Part shown: positions 44,969 through 52,801 of the stretch, in pieces
Layout of the letters: every line of letters starts with the position of its first letter
Position numbering within the stretch: position 1 is the stretch's first letter
From: Candidatus Manganitrophus morganii
Lineage (GTDB): Bacteria > Nitrospirota > Nitrospiria > SBBL01 > Manganitrophaceae
NCBI GenBank assembly: GCA_021651055.1
Contig: JAJHOH010000001.1
Coordinates: forward strand, 992,001-1,056,000
Length of the DNA: 64,000 nucleotides
Direction: 5' to 3'
Translations under genes and position numbers: made by a program
The notes under the pieces: model-generated
Database searches by the model: none
The model's input: the letters and a program-made list of their open reading frames with translations, nothing else
Told to the model about the DNA's origin: nothing

Positions 44969-45298
44969 TTAATTGTCCCGCCATTTTCTCCAGAGAGCCA
45001 ACCCGATCAAGCCGCTCCCCATCAAAATAAGCGACCCCGGTTCCGGAACCGAAACCACTTCCTTATCCTTCTTATCCTTTTTATCCTTGGGGGGCTTACG
45101 GGGAAGATCTCGGAAGGTGTCACGCCGTTTTTCTAGCGAGCCCGAAAAAGACGACCGATGCTGATTCTTCCGATTTTCCAAATCCGACCGGGAAAGGAAA
45201 GTCGTCCCTCTTTCCAAATCGATCGGGACGGCAACGGCCCGATCGGTCGCTGCAAACAATACGGCCAACAGGGCCCCTATCGTCATTATCCTCTTCAT
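44969..45298 (-). CDS. Small PEP-CTERM sorted protein with Lys/Asp-rich core
   Basis: A 109-residue exported protein; start at 45298 behind AAAGGAGAAAAG. Signal: MKRIMTIGALLAVLFAATDR, cleavage near AVAV. The mature core is short and basic (KNQHRSSFSGSLEKRRDTFR), then a charged run PPKDKKDKKDKE. The C-terminus is a full PEP-CTERM signal: VPEPGS, hydrophobic helix LILMGSGLIGLALW, and RKWRDN. PEP-CTERM proteins are cut by an exosortase and are linked to extracellular polysaccharide. No exosortase is in this window. The core does not match a known domain. Confidence 0.85.
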   Translation of the reverse strand: MKRIMTIGALLAVLFAATDRAVAVPIDLERGTTFLSRSDLENRKNQHRSSFSGSLEKRRDTFRDLPRKPPKDKKDKKDKEVVSVPEPGSLILMGSGLIGLALWRKWRDN

Positions 45299-45644
45299 CT
45301 TTTCTCCTTTATCTTCGAACGTATTCCAGCTTACAGATCCCCTACCCCAACCTCTGCCGCAATCAATATGCAATGCAACGTCCGTTCCAACAGGTCGGGC
45401 CGGAATCAGCGTCACATTCTCCAAGTTTTGAATGCCCTGTGCCGGGCGATGAGGGGAAATCGAATCCAAAATCGATCGAAACATCTACTTCGATATAAAC
45501 AATTCATCCTATATTGAAACGGAATGGAATGGGGGATCGAACGGTTTCTAGCGGTGCGATGGATATATGGAAAAAAGAGTCACGGGGGGGAACCACTCTC
45601 TCTCCGAACGGAGCCGCCTTCCGGCCTGAAGCCGGCTCTGTCGA
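45299..45644. other. Intergenic region upstream of the PEP-CTERM gene
   Basis: About 345 bases. A GC-rich hairpin (GAGCCG at 45611-45616 and CGGCTC at 45632-45637, with further pairing inside) lies just past the stop of the diguanylate cyclase and may end it, although no T run follows. I see no gene. Confidence 0.45.
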
Positions 45645-48587
45645 TCAATTTTTATCCGAAACGTGCGGCGGAGAATAAAACCGGAAAAGATTTCCCCCTT
45701 GTTTTTTAGCGCGGTACATCGCCTGATCGGCTTTTTGCAGCAATGTTTCGGCATCCGTTCCGTCACGCGGGTAAAGAGAAATGCCGATGCTCGCCGTCAC
45801 TGAAAAAAGATACCCCTCCAGGCTGAACGGCTCGGCCAATGCATTGACGATATTCTGCGCAATGATCGTGACGTTTTGGGCTTCCGACAGATCGGGGATG
45901 ATCAGGGTGAATTCATCCCCTCCCAGCCGGGCAACCGTATCGCTTCGACGCGTAGAATGGGTCAACCGCTCGGCCATCTCTTTGAGCAATCGATCTCCAA
46001 TCGCGTGGCCGAATGAATCATTAATTCCCTTAAACCCGTCCAGATCGAGAAAAAAGACGGCGATCAACTTCGGATAACGCCGGGCCCGCTCGACCGCCTG
46101 GTTCAGCCGATCGGTAAAAACGACCCGGTTCGGCAGGTGGGTCAATGTGTCGTGACTCGCCAAAAACTGAAGGTGATCCTCCATCCGTTTTCGTTCCTTA
46201 ATCTCCTCTTGAGCCGCCCGATAGAGTCGGGCATTGTCCACCGCCATGCCGACCCGGCGGGCCAAATCTTCCGCCAGGATCAGATCGGCCGGACGATAGC
46301 GGCGGCCCGAATCGGTCAACACAAACGAGATGGCGCCGAGCGTCCGCCCCCGGGCTAAAAGCGGCACGATGATGGCCGATGTCAACCCGAGCGATCGGCC
46401 GATTCTCAGATGCGCTTCATTCTGCGCGACGGAGGCCAACATCGCATCGGTAATCTCCGGGAGGAAGATCGGCTTTCCGGTCCGCAGGACCCGTTGAAGA
46501 GGGTGTTTCCCGCCCGGATCGGGGGGATAGCGGTTGATCAGCTCTTTTCCGATCTTCTCTTTGGAAGGGTCGCTCGCGGCCACGGCCAGGCGGCGCACCG
46601 TTTGATCTTCTTCCAGGATATCGACCGCGCAACCGTCGGCCAGATAGGGAACCGCAAGGCGCGCCACGCTGGAAAGGGTCGCCTCATAATCCAAAGAGGA
46701 GGAAAGAAGGGTGCTGGCCTCCGCCAGAAAAGCCATGTGCCGCCGCGCCTCCTCCGCTTGGGCGCGCGCAACACGCTCCTGCATTAAGAAGCGGTCCCGC
46801 TCTTCCTCCGTCCGTTTGCGCTCGCTGATATCCCGAACATAGCCGGTAAAGAGGGGGGGACCGTCGAGGGGAATCCGGGTGATCGTCACCTCGGAGGGAA
46901 ACTCGCTCCCGTCGGCCCGCATCGCCGTCATTTCGATCCGGCGGTATAAGACCTTCTTTCCTTTGGCGGCAAGACAGTGGGCCAGACCGGCCCGATGCCG
47001 TTCCCGGAGAGCGGGGGGAATGATCAATTCCGCCATCTCCTTTCCGATCACATCGGCGCGGCAGTAACCAAACGTGTTCTCGGCCGCCGGATTGAATTCA
47101 ACGATCTTCCCCTCATGATCGATGGTGATAATACAATCGAGCGACGATTCCAGAATCGCCCCCTTGCGCGCCTCGCTCTCGCGGAGCGCCTTCTCCATCT
47201 CTTTTCGCCCGGTGATATCCCGCTTGATCGACGAGATGCCGACGACCTTTCCCGCATTGTCTCGAATCGGTGAAACCGTCATGGAGACGTCGATTCGCTT
47301 GCCGTCTTTTCTCACCCGCACCGTCTCGGAGTGGGTCACCGGTTCCCCCTGCGCGATTCGATCCTGGATCTCCTGAAATTCATTCAGGCGCTCGGGCGGG
47401 AAGAGAATCGAGATCGGCTGATCCAGAACCTCTTCCGACGAATAACCGAAGATCTTCTCGGCCCCGCTGTTCCAGCTGGTGATGATCCCGTCGAGGGTCT
47501 TTCCGATGATGGCGTCTTCGGACGACTCGACAATCGCCGCCCATTGAACGAGGGTCTCCTCCGCCTGTTTCCGCGCCATGAATTGGCCGATCTGGCTTCC
47601 GACGTTCGACATCATTTCGAGCAAGCTGTCGTCCGGCTTCTTTCTCCCGGAACAAAAGAACTCCATCACGCCGAGAATTTTATTCTGGCCCCGAACCGGA
47701 AATGCGAAGGCCCCATGCAGTCCTTCCTTTGCCGCAAGGGAGGCTCGGGCCAACAGCGGCTCCTCAGCCGCATCGATGATCCAGGTCGGCTCGCCATGGC
47801 TCCAGACCTGTCCGGGAAGGCCCTCGTTCGGCTCAAAAATCATCTCTCGACTCGACGCTTCAAAATCGGAGCCATTCGCGGAAGGGGCCTGCCAGGTTTC
47901 AACACAGGTCAGGGCGCTGACCTGATCACTGACTCTCCAGAAAATACCGATCGTCCATCCCAGACTTTCACAGACGATCCGAAGGATTTTCGGAACGGCG
48001 TCCGACAGGGTTTTGGACTGGGCCAACACATGTGTGATGGCATGCTCGGCGGCAAGCCGCTCTCTGAACAGCTTGCCTTCTTGGGTGCTCTGTTTTAATT
48101 CGGCAAGTTGAATCCTGAGATTAAAACGACAGGTCACCTGCCGAGCCGCTGTTCGCAGGGATTCGATCTGATCGGGATGGAGGACTTTCGGAGTCGGACC
48201 CATCACAGAGAGCGTTCCCACGACCTCTCCCCGGTCGGTCATGAGAGGCACGCCGGCGTAAAAGCGGAGCGGACCGGACCGGACCCGTGGGTCCGTTGAA
48301 AATCGCGGGTCGATCGACACATCCGACACGATAAAAACATCGGATTGCAAAATGGCGTGGGAGAAAAACGGCAGGTCAGGCGGATTCGCTTGCGGCTCCA
48401 GGCCGATGCCCGACTTGATGTAGTGTTGGTTGTTCTCGATGACGTGGATAAATGCGATCGGCGCGGAACAGAGTTGAGCGGCAAGACGGGTGAGGTCGTC
48501 GAAGGTTTCTTCGGATAATATGTTTACGATCGCCGGTCCATGACGGGCGTTCAACCCCGCGCCCTCTTCCGGTCTAGGTCCCTTCAT
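45645..48587 (-). CDS. Multi-sensor diguanylate cyclase (GAF-GAF-PAS-PAS-GAF-GGDEF)
   Basis: A 980-residue cytoplasmic enzyme predicted to make cyclic-di-GMP from two GTP. Domains in order: GAF (about 25-160, CSAPIAFIHVIENNQHYIKS), GAF (about 180-335, TIGIFWRVSDQVSALTCVET), PAS (about 345-460, AIVESSEDAIIGKTLDGIIT), PAS (about 470-590, ILESSLDCIITIDHEGKIVE), GAF (about 630-790), GGDEF (about 810-970). The active site is intact: LGGDEFTLI, with HDTLTHLPNRVVF and DLDGFKGINDSFGHAIGD before it. An RxxD inhibitory site cannot be judged with certainty. The last GAF resembles the one in the hybrid kinase at 30482. It is the only GGDEF enzyme here and could feed the GEMM riboswitch. Confidence 0.93.
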   Translation of the reverse strand: MKGPRPEEGAGLNARHGPAIVNILSEETFDDLTRLAAQLCSAPIAFIHVIENNQHYIKSGIGLEPQANPPDLPFFSHAILQSDVFIVSDVSIDPRFSTDPRVRSGPLRFYAGVPLMTDRGEVVGTLSVMGPTPKVLHPDQIESLRTAARQVTCRFNLRIQLAELKQSTQEGKLFRERLAAEHAITHVLAQSKTLSDAVPKILRIVCESLGWTIGIFWRVSDQVSALTCVETWQAPSANGSDFEASSREMIFEPNEGLPGQVWSHGEPTWIIDAAEEPLLARASLAAKEGLHGAFAFPVRGQNKILGVMEFFCSGRKKPDDSLLEMMSNVGSQIGQFMARKQAEETLVQWAAIVESSEDAIIGKTLDGIITSWNSGAEKIFGYSSEEVLDQPISILFPPERLNEFQEIQDRIAQGEPVTHSETVRVRKDGKRIDVSMTVSPIRDNAGKVVGISSIKRDITGRKEMEKALRESEARKGAILESSLDCIITIDHEGKIVEFNPAAENTFGYCRADVIGKEMAELIIPPALRERHRAGLAHCLAAKGKKVLYRRIEMTAMRADGSEFPSEVTITRIPLDGPPLFTGYVRDISERKRTEEERDRFLMQERVARAQAEEARRHMAFLAEASTLLSSSLDYEATLSSVARLAVPYLADGCAVDILEEDQTVRRLAVAASDPSKEKIGKELINRYPPDPGGKHPLQRVLRTGKPIFLPEITDAMLASVAQNEAHLRIGRSLGLTSAIIVPLLARGRTLGAISFVLTDSGRRYRPADLILAEDLARRVGMAVDNARLYRAAQEEIKERKRMEDHLQFLASHDTLTHLPNRVVFTDRLNQAVERARRYPKLIAVFFLDLDGFKGINDSFGHAIGDRLLKEMAERLTHSTRRSDTVARLGGDEFTLIIPDLSEAQNVTIIAQNIVNALAEPFSLEGYLFSVTASIGISLYPRDGTDAETLLQKADQAMYRAKKQGGNLFRFYSPPHVSDKN

Positions 48588-48899
48588 TGTTTCTCCAATA
48601 ATTTGATTGTCAAAACACTTGCGCGCACTCCTTCAGTCAATTCTTATGGCGGAAGGATCAACGATCTTCCAGATCTGCTCTCATCCGATTCTCATCTAAA
48701 TTATGCCACTTTTTATTAAATCGGTATGACATAAGTCCATGTTTTAGTTAATATTTTTCTAAATGATAACGTCTAGGCATAATGGTTGCTGTAAAAAATA
48801 TGTTACTTTTTTGTGGTATGGAAGAGTTAAAAGACCAAGGATGAGGATAAATTCGGAGACTACCGGAAGGGAGGTTACGAAGGTTACCGTCCGATTTCG

Positions 48900-49064
48900 C
48901 CCAGGAAACGGAATTCTCGGACCACAACCCCCTCTACACCGCGCTTGATGAGAGCGTCGATGTCGGGCTTCACCTCGGCTTGATGGATCGCCTCGAGGCG
49001 GGCGCGGACGGCGGGGTGCGGCGGAGGATCGGAAGCGCGGCCACTTCCTGAATCACGGCGAGAT
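48900..49064 (-). pseudogene. Truncated remnant of the thiI 3' end
   Basis: This stretch matches the end of the intact thiI gene at 50833-52014, in the same orientation. Shared blocks include GAGCTTCGCCTCGGCTTG-like (here GGGCTTCACCTCGGCTTGAT), GGATCGCCTC, GCGCGGACGGCGGGGTGCGG and CGGAGGATCGG-AGCGCGGCCAC, CACGGCGAGAT. About 100 bases between GGGGTGCGG and CGGAGGATCGG are missing relative to thiI, and several substitutions break the frame. It cannot encode a functional protein. Confidence 0.8.
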
Positions 49065-49079
49065 ACAAAATGGGAATGA

Positions 49080-49104
49080 GAAAATGGAGACTGTCCCCAT
49101 TTTC
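49080..49104. repeat. Palindromic repeat, left flank of the epoxide hydrolase
   Basis: GAAAATGGAGACTGTCCCCATTTTC, an imperfect 25-base palindrome; a perfect version is at 50703-50727. Such AAAATGGGGACAGTCCCC units are widespread REP-like palindromes in bacteria, often tied to Y1 transposases. Confidence 0.8.
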
Positions 49105-49128
49105 CTCACCGTCCCCCGAGAGACCTAG

Positions 49129-50358
49129 CTAGCGCACCGACTTGAACGCCGCGCGCATCTCCGACGCGAAGAGCAGCGGCTCTTCCCACGCCGCGAAGTG
49201 CCCGCCCTTGTCCGCCTCGTGGAAGTAGGAGAGGTTCGAGTAGCCGCGCTCCGCCCAGCGCCGGGAGGGCTGGTAGATCTCGCCGGGGAAGACGGTGAAC
49301 GCCGCCGGGATGGAGAACTTCTTGGGGCCGAAGTACGGGGGCTTGTTGTCCCAGTAGCTGCGGGCCGCGGAGACCCCGGTGTTTGTCAGCCAGTAGAGGG
49401 TGATGTTGTCGAGCACGTCGTCCCGCGTCAGCCGTTCCGGCGGCTGTCCCTTGGTCGGCGTGCGCATCGCCGCGAGGACCGTCGCCGCCGGCTGGTCGTC
49501 GCCGTCGCCGTGGTCGATCAGCCAGGCCGCGAGGGCGACAGGAGAGTCTGCGTTTCCATAGAGCGTCTGCGGACGCGTCGCCATCTCGATCGCGTAAGCC
49601 GCGTTCTTGACGAAGAAGCCCCTCAGCTTGTCGAGGGCGCGTTGCTCCTGGTCGGTGAGATCAGACGGCACCGGTCCGCCGCCCTGAATCGCGTTCGACA
49701 TGTCCTGCGGAAGGGCGAACAGGAAGTTAGTGTGGATGGCCAGGAGCTCCGCCGGCGCCTCGACCGCCATCGCGTCCGTGATCTGTCCTCCCACATCGCC
49801 GCCCTGCGCGACGTATCGCGTGTATCCCAGGCGCCTCATCAGCACAATCCAGGCGCGCGCCATGCGGGCATGATCCCAGCCGGTCGCCGTCGGCTTGCCC
49901 GAGAACCCATAACCGGGGATCGACGGGATCACGACGTCGAAGGCGTCCTCCGCGCGGCCGCCGAAGGCCGTGGGGTCGGTGAGCGGGCCGACGAGCTTGA
50001 TCTGCTCGAGGATCGAACCGGGCCACCCGTGCGTGACGATGACCGGCAGCGCGCCCTTGTGCTTCGAACGCACGTGGATGAAGTGGATGTCGAGCCCGTC
50101 GATCTCGGTGGTGAACTGGGGCAGGGCGTTGAGCTTCGCCTCGCACTTACGCCAGTCGTAGTCCGTCGCCCAGTAGCGCGCGAGGTCCTGGAGCGGCGCG
50201 AGCGGCACGCCCTGCGACGTGTCCGCGACGGTCTCCTTCTCCGGCCACCGCGTGGCCTCAATGCGCCGCCGCAGGTCGGTAAGTTCCGCTTCCGACACAT
50301 TCACACGAAACGGACGAATTGCAACCTTATCAGTAACTGTCTGTTGTGCGATATCCAT
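49129..50358 (-). CDS. Epoxide hydrolase-family alpha/beta hydrolase
   Basis: A 409-residue enzyme; ATG at 50358 has AGGAG 8 bases upstream. The N-terminal EHN domain is clear (IRPFRVNVSEAELTDLRRRI, LARYWATDYDWRKCEAKLNAL). The fold follows with HGWPGSILEQ (oxyanion loop), AQGGDVGGQI (nucleophile Asp), and near the end KGGHFAAWEEP (catalytic His). It would open an epoxide to a diol. The gene is bracketed by palindromes and lies between a thiI remnant and thiI itself; its codon use is heavily GC at third positions. These signs suggest arrival by horizontal transfer. Substrate unknown; no partner genes. Confidence 0.88.
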   Translation of the reverse strand: MDIAQQTVTDKVAIRPFRVNVSEAELTDLRRRIEATRWPEKETVADTSQGVPLAPLQDLARYWATDYDWRKCEAKLNALPQFTTEIDGLDIHFIHVRSKHKGALPVIVTHGWPGSILEQIKLVGPLTDPTAFGGRAEDAFDVVIPSIPGYGFSGKPTATGWDHARMARAWIVLMRRLGYTRYVAQGGDVGGQITDAMAVEAPAELLAIHTNFLFALPQDMSNAIQGGGPVPSDLTDQEQRALDKLRGFFVKNAAYAIEMATRPQTLYGNADSPVALAAWLIDHGDGDDQPAATVLAAMRTPTKGQPPERLTRDDVLDNITLYWLTNTGVSAARSYWDNKPPYFGPKKFSIPAAFTVFPGEIYQPSRRWAERGYSNLSYFHEADKGGHFAAWEEPLLFASEMRAAFKSVR

Positions 50359-50832
50359 AGCTGTACTCCTTCTTTCTTGAAAAACAGATTGCGACGCTCT
50401 AGCAAGCCTGCAGTCACGTTGCCGCCGCGGCATCGCAAAGGCGCCGGCGATTGAGGCCGGGCATCCTTTGCATGTACTCGAGCCATTCTGGGATCATCCA
50501 ACGATTCATCGGGCCTTCTTCCGGCAATTCGTTTGTTCGGGCGCCTAACCCTTTATTGTACGGATGGAGTGGTTGGTGTGTAAGATATTAGATAACAGTT
50601 GGAGAGGGGGAAGTTCGGTGAGATAACTTACACAAAAAGCGGGGAGATGAGGCACCCTCTCCTTCGGCTCCAGAGAAACAGGGCGCTCTTAAAAAGACGT
50701 GAGAAAATGGGGACAGTCCCCATTTTCCTAGTGATCGGGGCTCGATTCGACTTTACGGAAGGGAACAAGGAAAGAGGGAGGCTCGAAGTGGAGGGAATCG
50801 GGTTCCGCCGCCCCTAAAAGAGCGAAGCGTGG
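50359..50832. other. Intergenic region between the epoxide hydrolase and thiI
   Basis: About 475 bases. It contains the perfect palindrome at 50703-50727. A 31-codon reverse frame (50414-50509, MNRWMIPEWLEYMQRMPGLN...) sits just before the hydrolase with a weak ribosome site; I cannot support it as a gene. Confidence 0.5.
50703..50727. repeat. Palindromic repeat, right flank of the epoxide hydrolase
   Basis: GAAAATGGGGAC-A-GTCCCCATTTTC, perfect 12-base arms around one A. Its partner is at 49080-49104, so the hydrolase lies in a 1.65-kb segment framed by related palindromes. Confidence 0.85.
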
Positions 50833-52014
50833 CTATCCTTCTCCAAAACGAAACTCTCGGATCACCACCCCTTCCACCCCCATCTTGACCAACCCGTCGA
50901 TGTCGAGCTTCGCCTCGGCTTGATGGATCGCCTCCAAACGTGCGCGGACGGCGGGGTGCGGCGGGATGAAGAGACGGCAGCAGTCTTGATCGGGCTGAAT
51001 CGAAATCGGATAGGTTCCGATCTCCTGCGCCACGGTAATAATCTCATCTTTGTTGAAGCCGATCAGGGGGCGGAGGATCGGCAGCGCGGCCACCTCCTCA
51101 ATCACGGCGAGATTTTCCAAGGTCTGAGAGGCGACCTGCCCCACGCTCTCCCCGGTCAAGAGCGCTTTGGCCCCCTCCCGCCGCGCCAATTCCTGGGCGA
51201 TCCGAACCATGAACCGGCGGTAGAGGACGACCCGAAGGGCCGGGGGGGCGCTCGTGACGATCTGGCGCTGGACCTCTCCGAAGGGAACGGCATAAAGCCG
51301 CGAGTGGAACTGATACGCCGTAAGATGCTCCACCAGCTCCTCCGCCTTCTCCCAAGAGGCCTTGGTGACGAGGGGATAACTATGAAAGTGGATGAAGGAG
51401 ACGGTGCATCCCCGCTTCATCATTTGGTAGGAGGCGACGGGAGAGTCGATGCCGCCTGAGATCAACGCGGCGACCGGGCCGGAGACGCCGACCGGAAGCC
51501 CGCCGGGCCCGCGATGTTTTTCGGTGTAGATCAGCGCCTCCCTCGGGAGGATTTCGACGTGAAAGGTCCGCTCCGGATTTTCCAAGTCGACCCGCGCGCC
51601 GCTCTTCTCTTCTACAAATCGGCCCAGCCGCTCGTTCAACTCCTGTGACCGGATCGGGTAGCTTTTGTCTCCGCGACGCGCCGACATTCGAAAGCTCGCG
51701 AAGGCTTTTTCGGGAATCAGCGCGGCGATGGTCTCTTCAATCGCTTCGTAACCGGTCGACCGCCGCCAGGCGGGCGAATAGTTGGCGATCCCAAAAACAG
51801 ATTTAAGCCGCGCGACGATCTCCGTCCAATTCGCCCCCTCCTCCAGGAAAAGGATAATTCTTCCCCGCGGCGCGACGATTTTTTGAACGCCGAGGCGCAA
51901 GGTGGCCTGTTGAATGTTTTCGATCAATTGGCGGACAAAGAGCGGACGGTTATCCCCTTTGAGGGCAATCTCGTGGTAGTGAACGACCAGACTGTTCGGG
52001 GGCATTTTTGACAT
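50833..52014 (-). CDS. thiI: tRNA 4-thiouridine synthetase ThiI (no rhodanese domain)
   Basis: A 393-residue sulfurtransferase that thiolates U8 of tRNA and can supply sulfur for thiamin thiazole. A ferredoxin-like N terminus and THUMP domain (about 10-165, VVHYHEIALKGDNRPLFVRQ ... PERTFHVEI) are followed by the PP-loop adenylation domain with SGGIDSPVASY (about 185) and an FxLTGESVGQVASQT-like block. The C-terminal rhodanese domain of E. coli ThiI is absent, as in many bacteria; sulfur would come from a separate protein. Its 3' end is partly duplicated at 48900-49064. Confidence 0.93.
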   Translation of the reverse strand: MSKMPPNSLVVHYHEIALKGDNRPLFVRQLIENIQQATLRLGVQKIVAPRGRIILFLEEGANWTEIVARLKSVFGIANYSPAWRRSTGYEAIEETIAALIPEKAFASFRMSARRGDKSYPIRSQELNERLGRFVEEKSGARVDLENPERTFHVEILPREALIYTEKHRGPGGLPVGVSGPVAALISGGIDSPVASYQMMKRGCTVSFIHFHSYPLVTKASWEKAEELVEHLTAYQFHSRLYAVPFGEVQRQIVTSAPPALRVVLYRRFMVRIAQELARREGAKALLTGESVGQVASQTLENLAVIEEVAALPILRPLIGFNKDEIITVAQEIGTYPISIQPDQDCCRLFIPPHPAVRARLEAIHQAEAKLDIDGLVKMGVEGVVIREFRFGEG

Positions 52015-52104
52015 AACGAGGGATCATAACATGAGGAGCACCTGAAAACCAGTGAGGAGTGAGGAGAGCGAACGGAAAAGTTCTTTTACGCTCATCACTT
52101 TCTC

Positions 52105-52557
52105 TTAACTTCTCACCGTCCGCTGAGGGACCTCACGACCCTCTTCCAGATCGAGCAGATCGATCCAGCTCGTGACGTCGGTTCGGTTGGGAGCGACCCG
52201 TTCCCGTGTTTTGAGGAATCGCTGGCGGCTCTCCTCGTTCTGCGGTGTTCGGGTGAGAAAGACCTTGTTCCAGGCATCGATCTGCTCCGGGGTGTGGATC
52301 TTGGCGTTGTGCTGAAACCATTTCAGGAGGTCCTGATCCTCCAGCTCGACCGCCGCTTTCTGGAACAGATCTCCGTCGAGGCCGAGAAATTCCAAGAGCG
52401 CCTGATCAAGCGGACAGGGATAGAGATACTCTCCCAGGGTGCCCGCCCCCTTCGCCCGCGCCTTGTCCGCCATCCGGGCCAGATGCGCGTAGCCGCCGAG
52501 CTTTTCCTGAGGACTTCTGGGAAACTGTTTTGTCAGATCCAACGCTTTTACCTTCAC
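52105..52557 (-). CDS. DUF5069 protein
   Basis: A 150-residue soluble protein with a GTG start behind GGAGGGATTCAG. It opens with KALDLTKQFPRSPQEKLGGY and has LARMADKARAKGAGTLGEYL and CPLDQALLEFLGLDGDLF, the DUF5069 pattern, and ends in a VTSWIDLLDLEEGRE segment. It is 90 bases upstream of thiI on the same strand and may be co-transcribed. Function unknown. Confidence 0.85.
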   Translation of the reverse strand: MKVKALDLTKQFPRSPQEKLGGYAHLARMADKARAKGAGTLGEYLYPCPLDQALLEFLGLDGDLFQKAAVELEDQDLLKWFQHNAKIHTPEQIDAWNKVFLTRTPQNEESRQRFLKTRERVAPNRTDVTSWIDLLDLEEGREVPQRTVRS

Positions 52558-52678
52558 CTGAATCCCTCCCGTTTAGATCGTGAATCGAACCCCATCGCTC
52601 CAGTCTATCCGAATCCCGCCGGGATATTCAATCTCCGATGCGGCCCTCTCCATCATGACCATCATCCAAATGGGTTAA

Positions 52679-52706
52679 TTGTCCTGAAGGTAAGCTTCCT
52701 TATACA
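52679..52706 (+). promoter_or_regulatory. Sigma-70-type promoter of the pyruvate-oxidase-like gene
   Basis: TTGTCC (52679-52684) and TATACA (52701-52706) with a 16-base spacer, followed by AT-rich sequence. It would start a transcript about 90 bases before the gene at 52802 and is well placed to drive the four forward genes. Confidence 0.5.
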
Positions 52707-52801
52707 ATTTTACTATTGAGCCGTGGCAGGGGTGCGCCTCCCATTGAGAGGAAACGCGCGTCCAAACCGAAATCGGCATATCACATCAAGGAGAAGCGCT
52801 C

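Larger units (their letters stand above)
48588..49128. other. AT-rich intergenic region with a thiI remnant
   Basis: About 540 bases. 48600-48850 is clearly richer in A and T than its surroundings and has no gene I can support. 48900-49064 is a decayed copy of the thiI 3' end, and 49080-49104 is a palindrome that recurs on the other side of the epoxide hydrolase. Confidence 0.6.

Noticed and set aside
50414-50509. 31-codon reverse frame before the epoxide hydrolase
   Set aside because: Only a weak ribosome site and no recognisable motif; could be a leader peptide but cannot be supported.
50543-50549. GCCTAAC heptamer that resembles an integron attC core
   Set aside because: No partner GTTRRRY box or foldable attC arms at the right distance, and no integron integrase in the window; a seven-base match is expected by chance.
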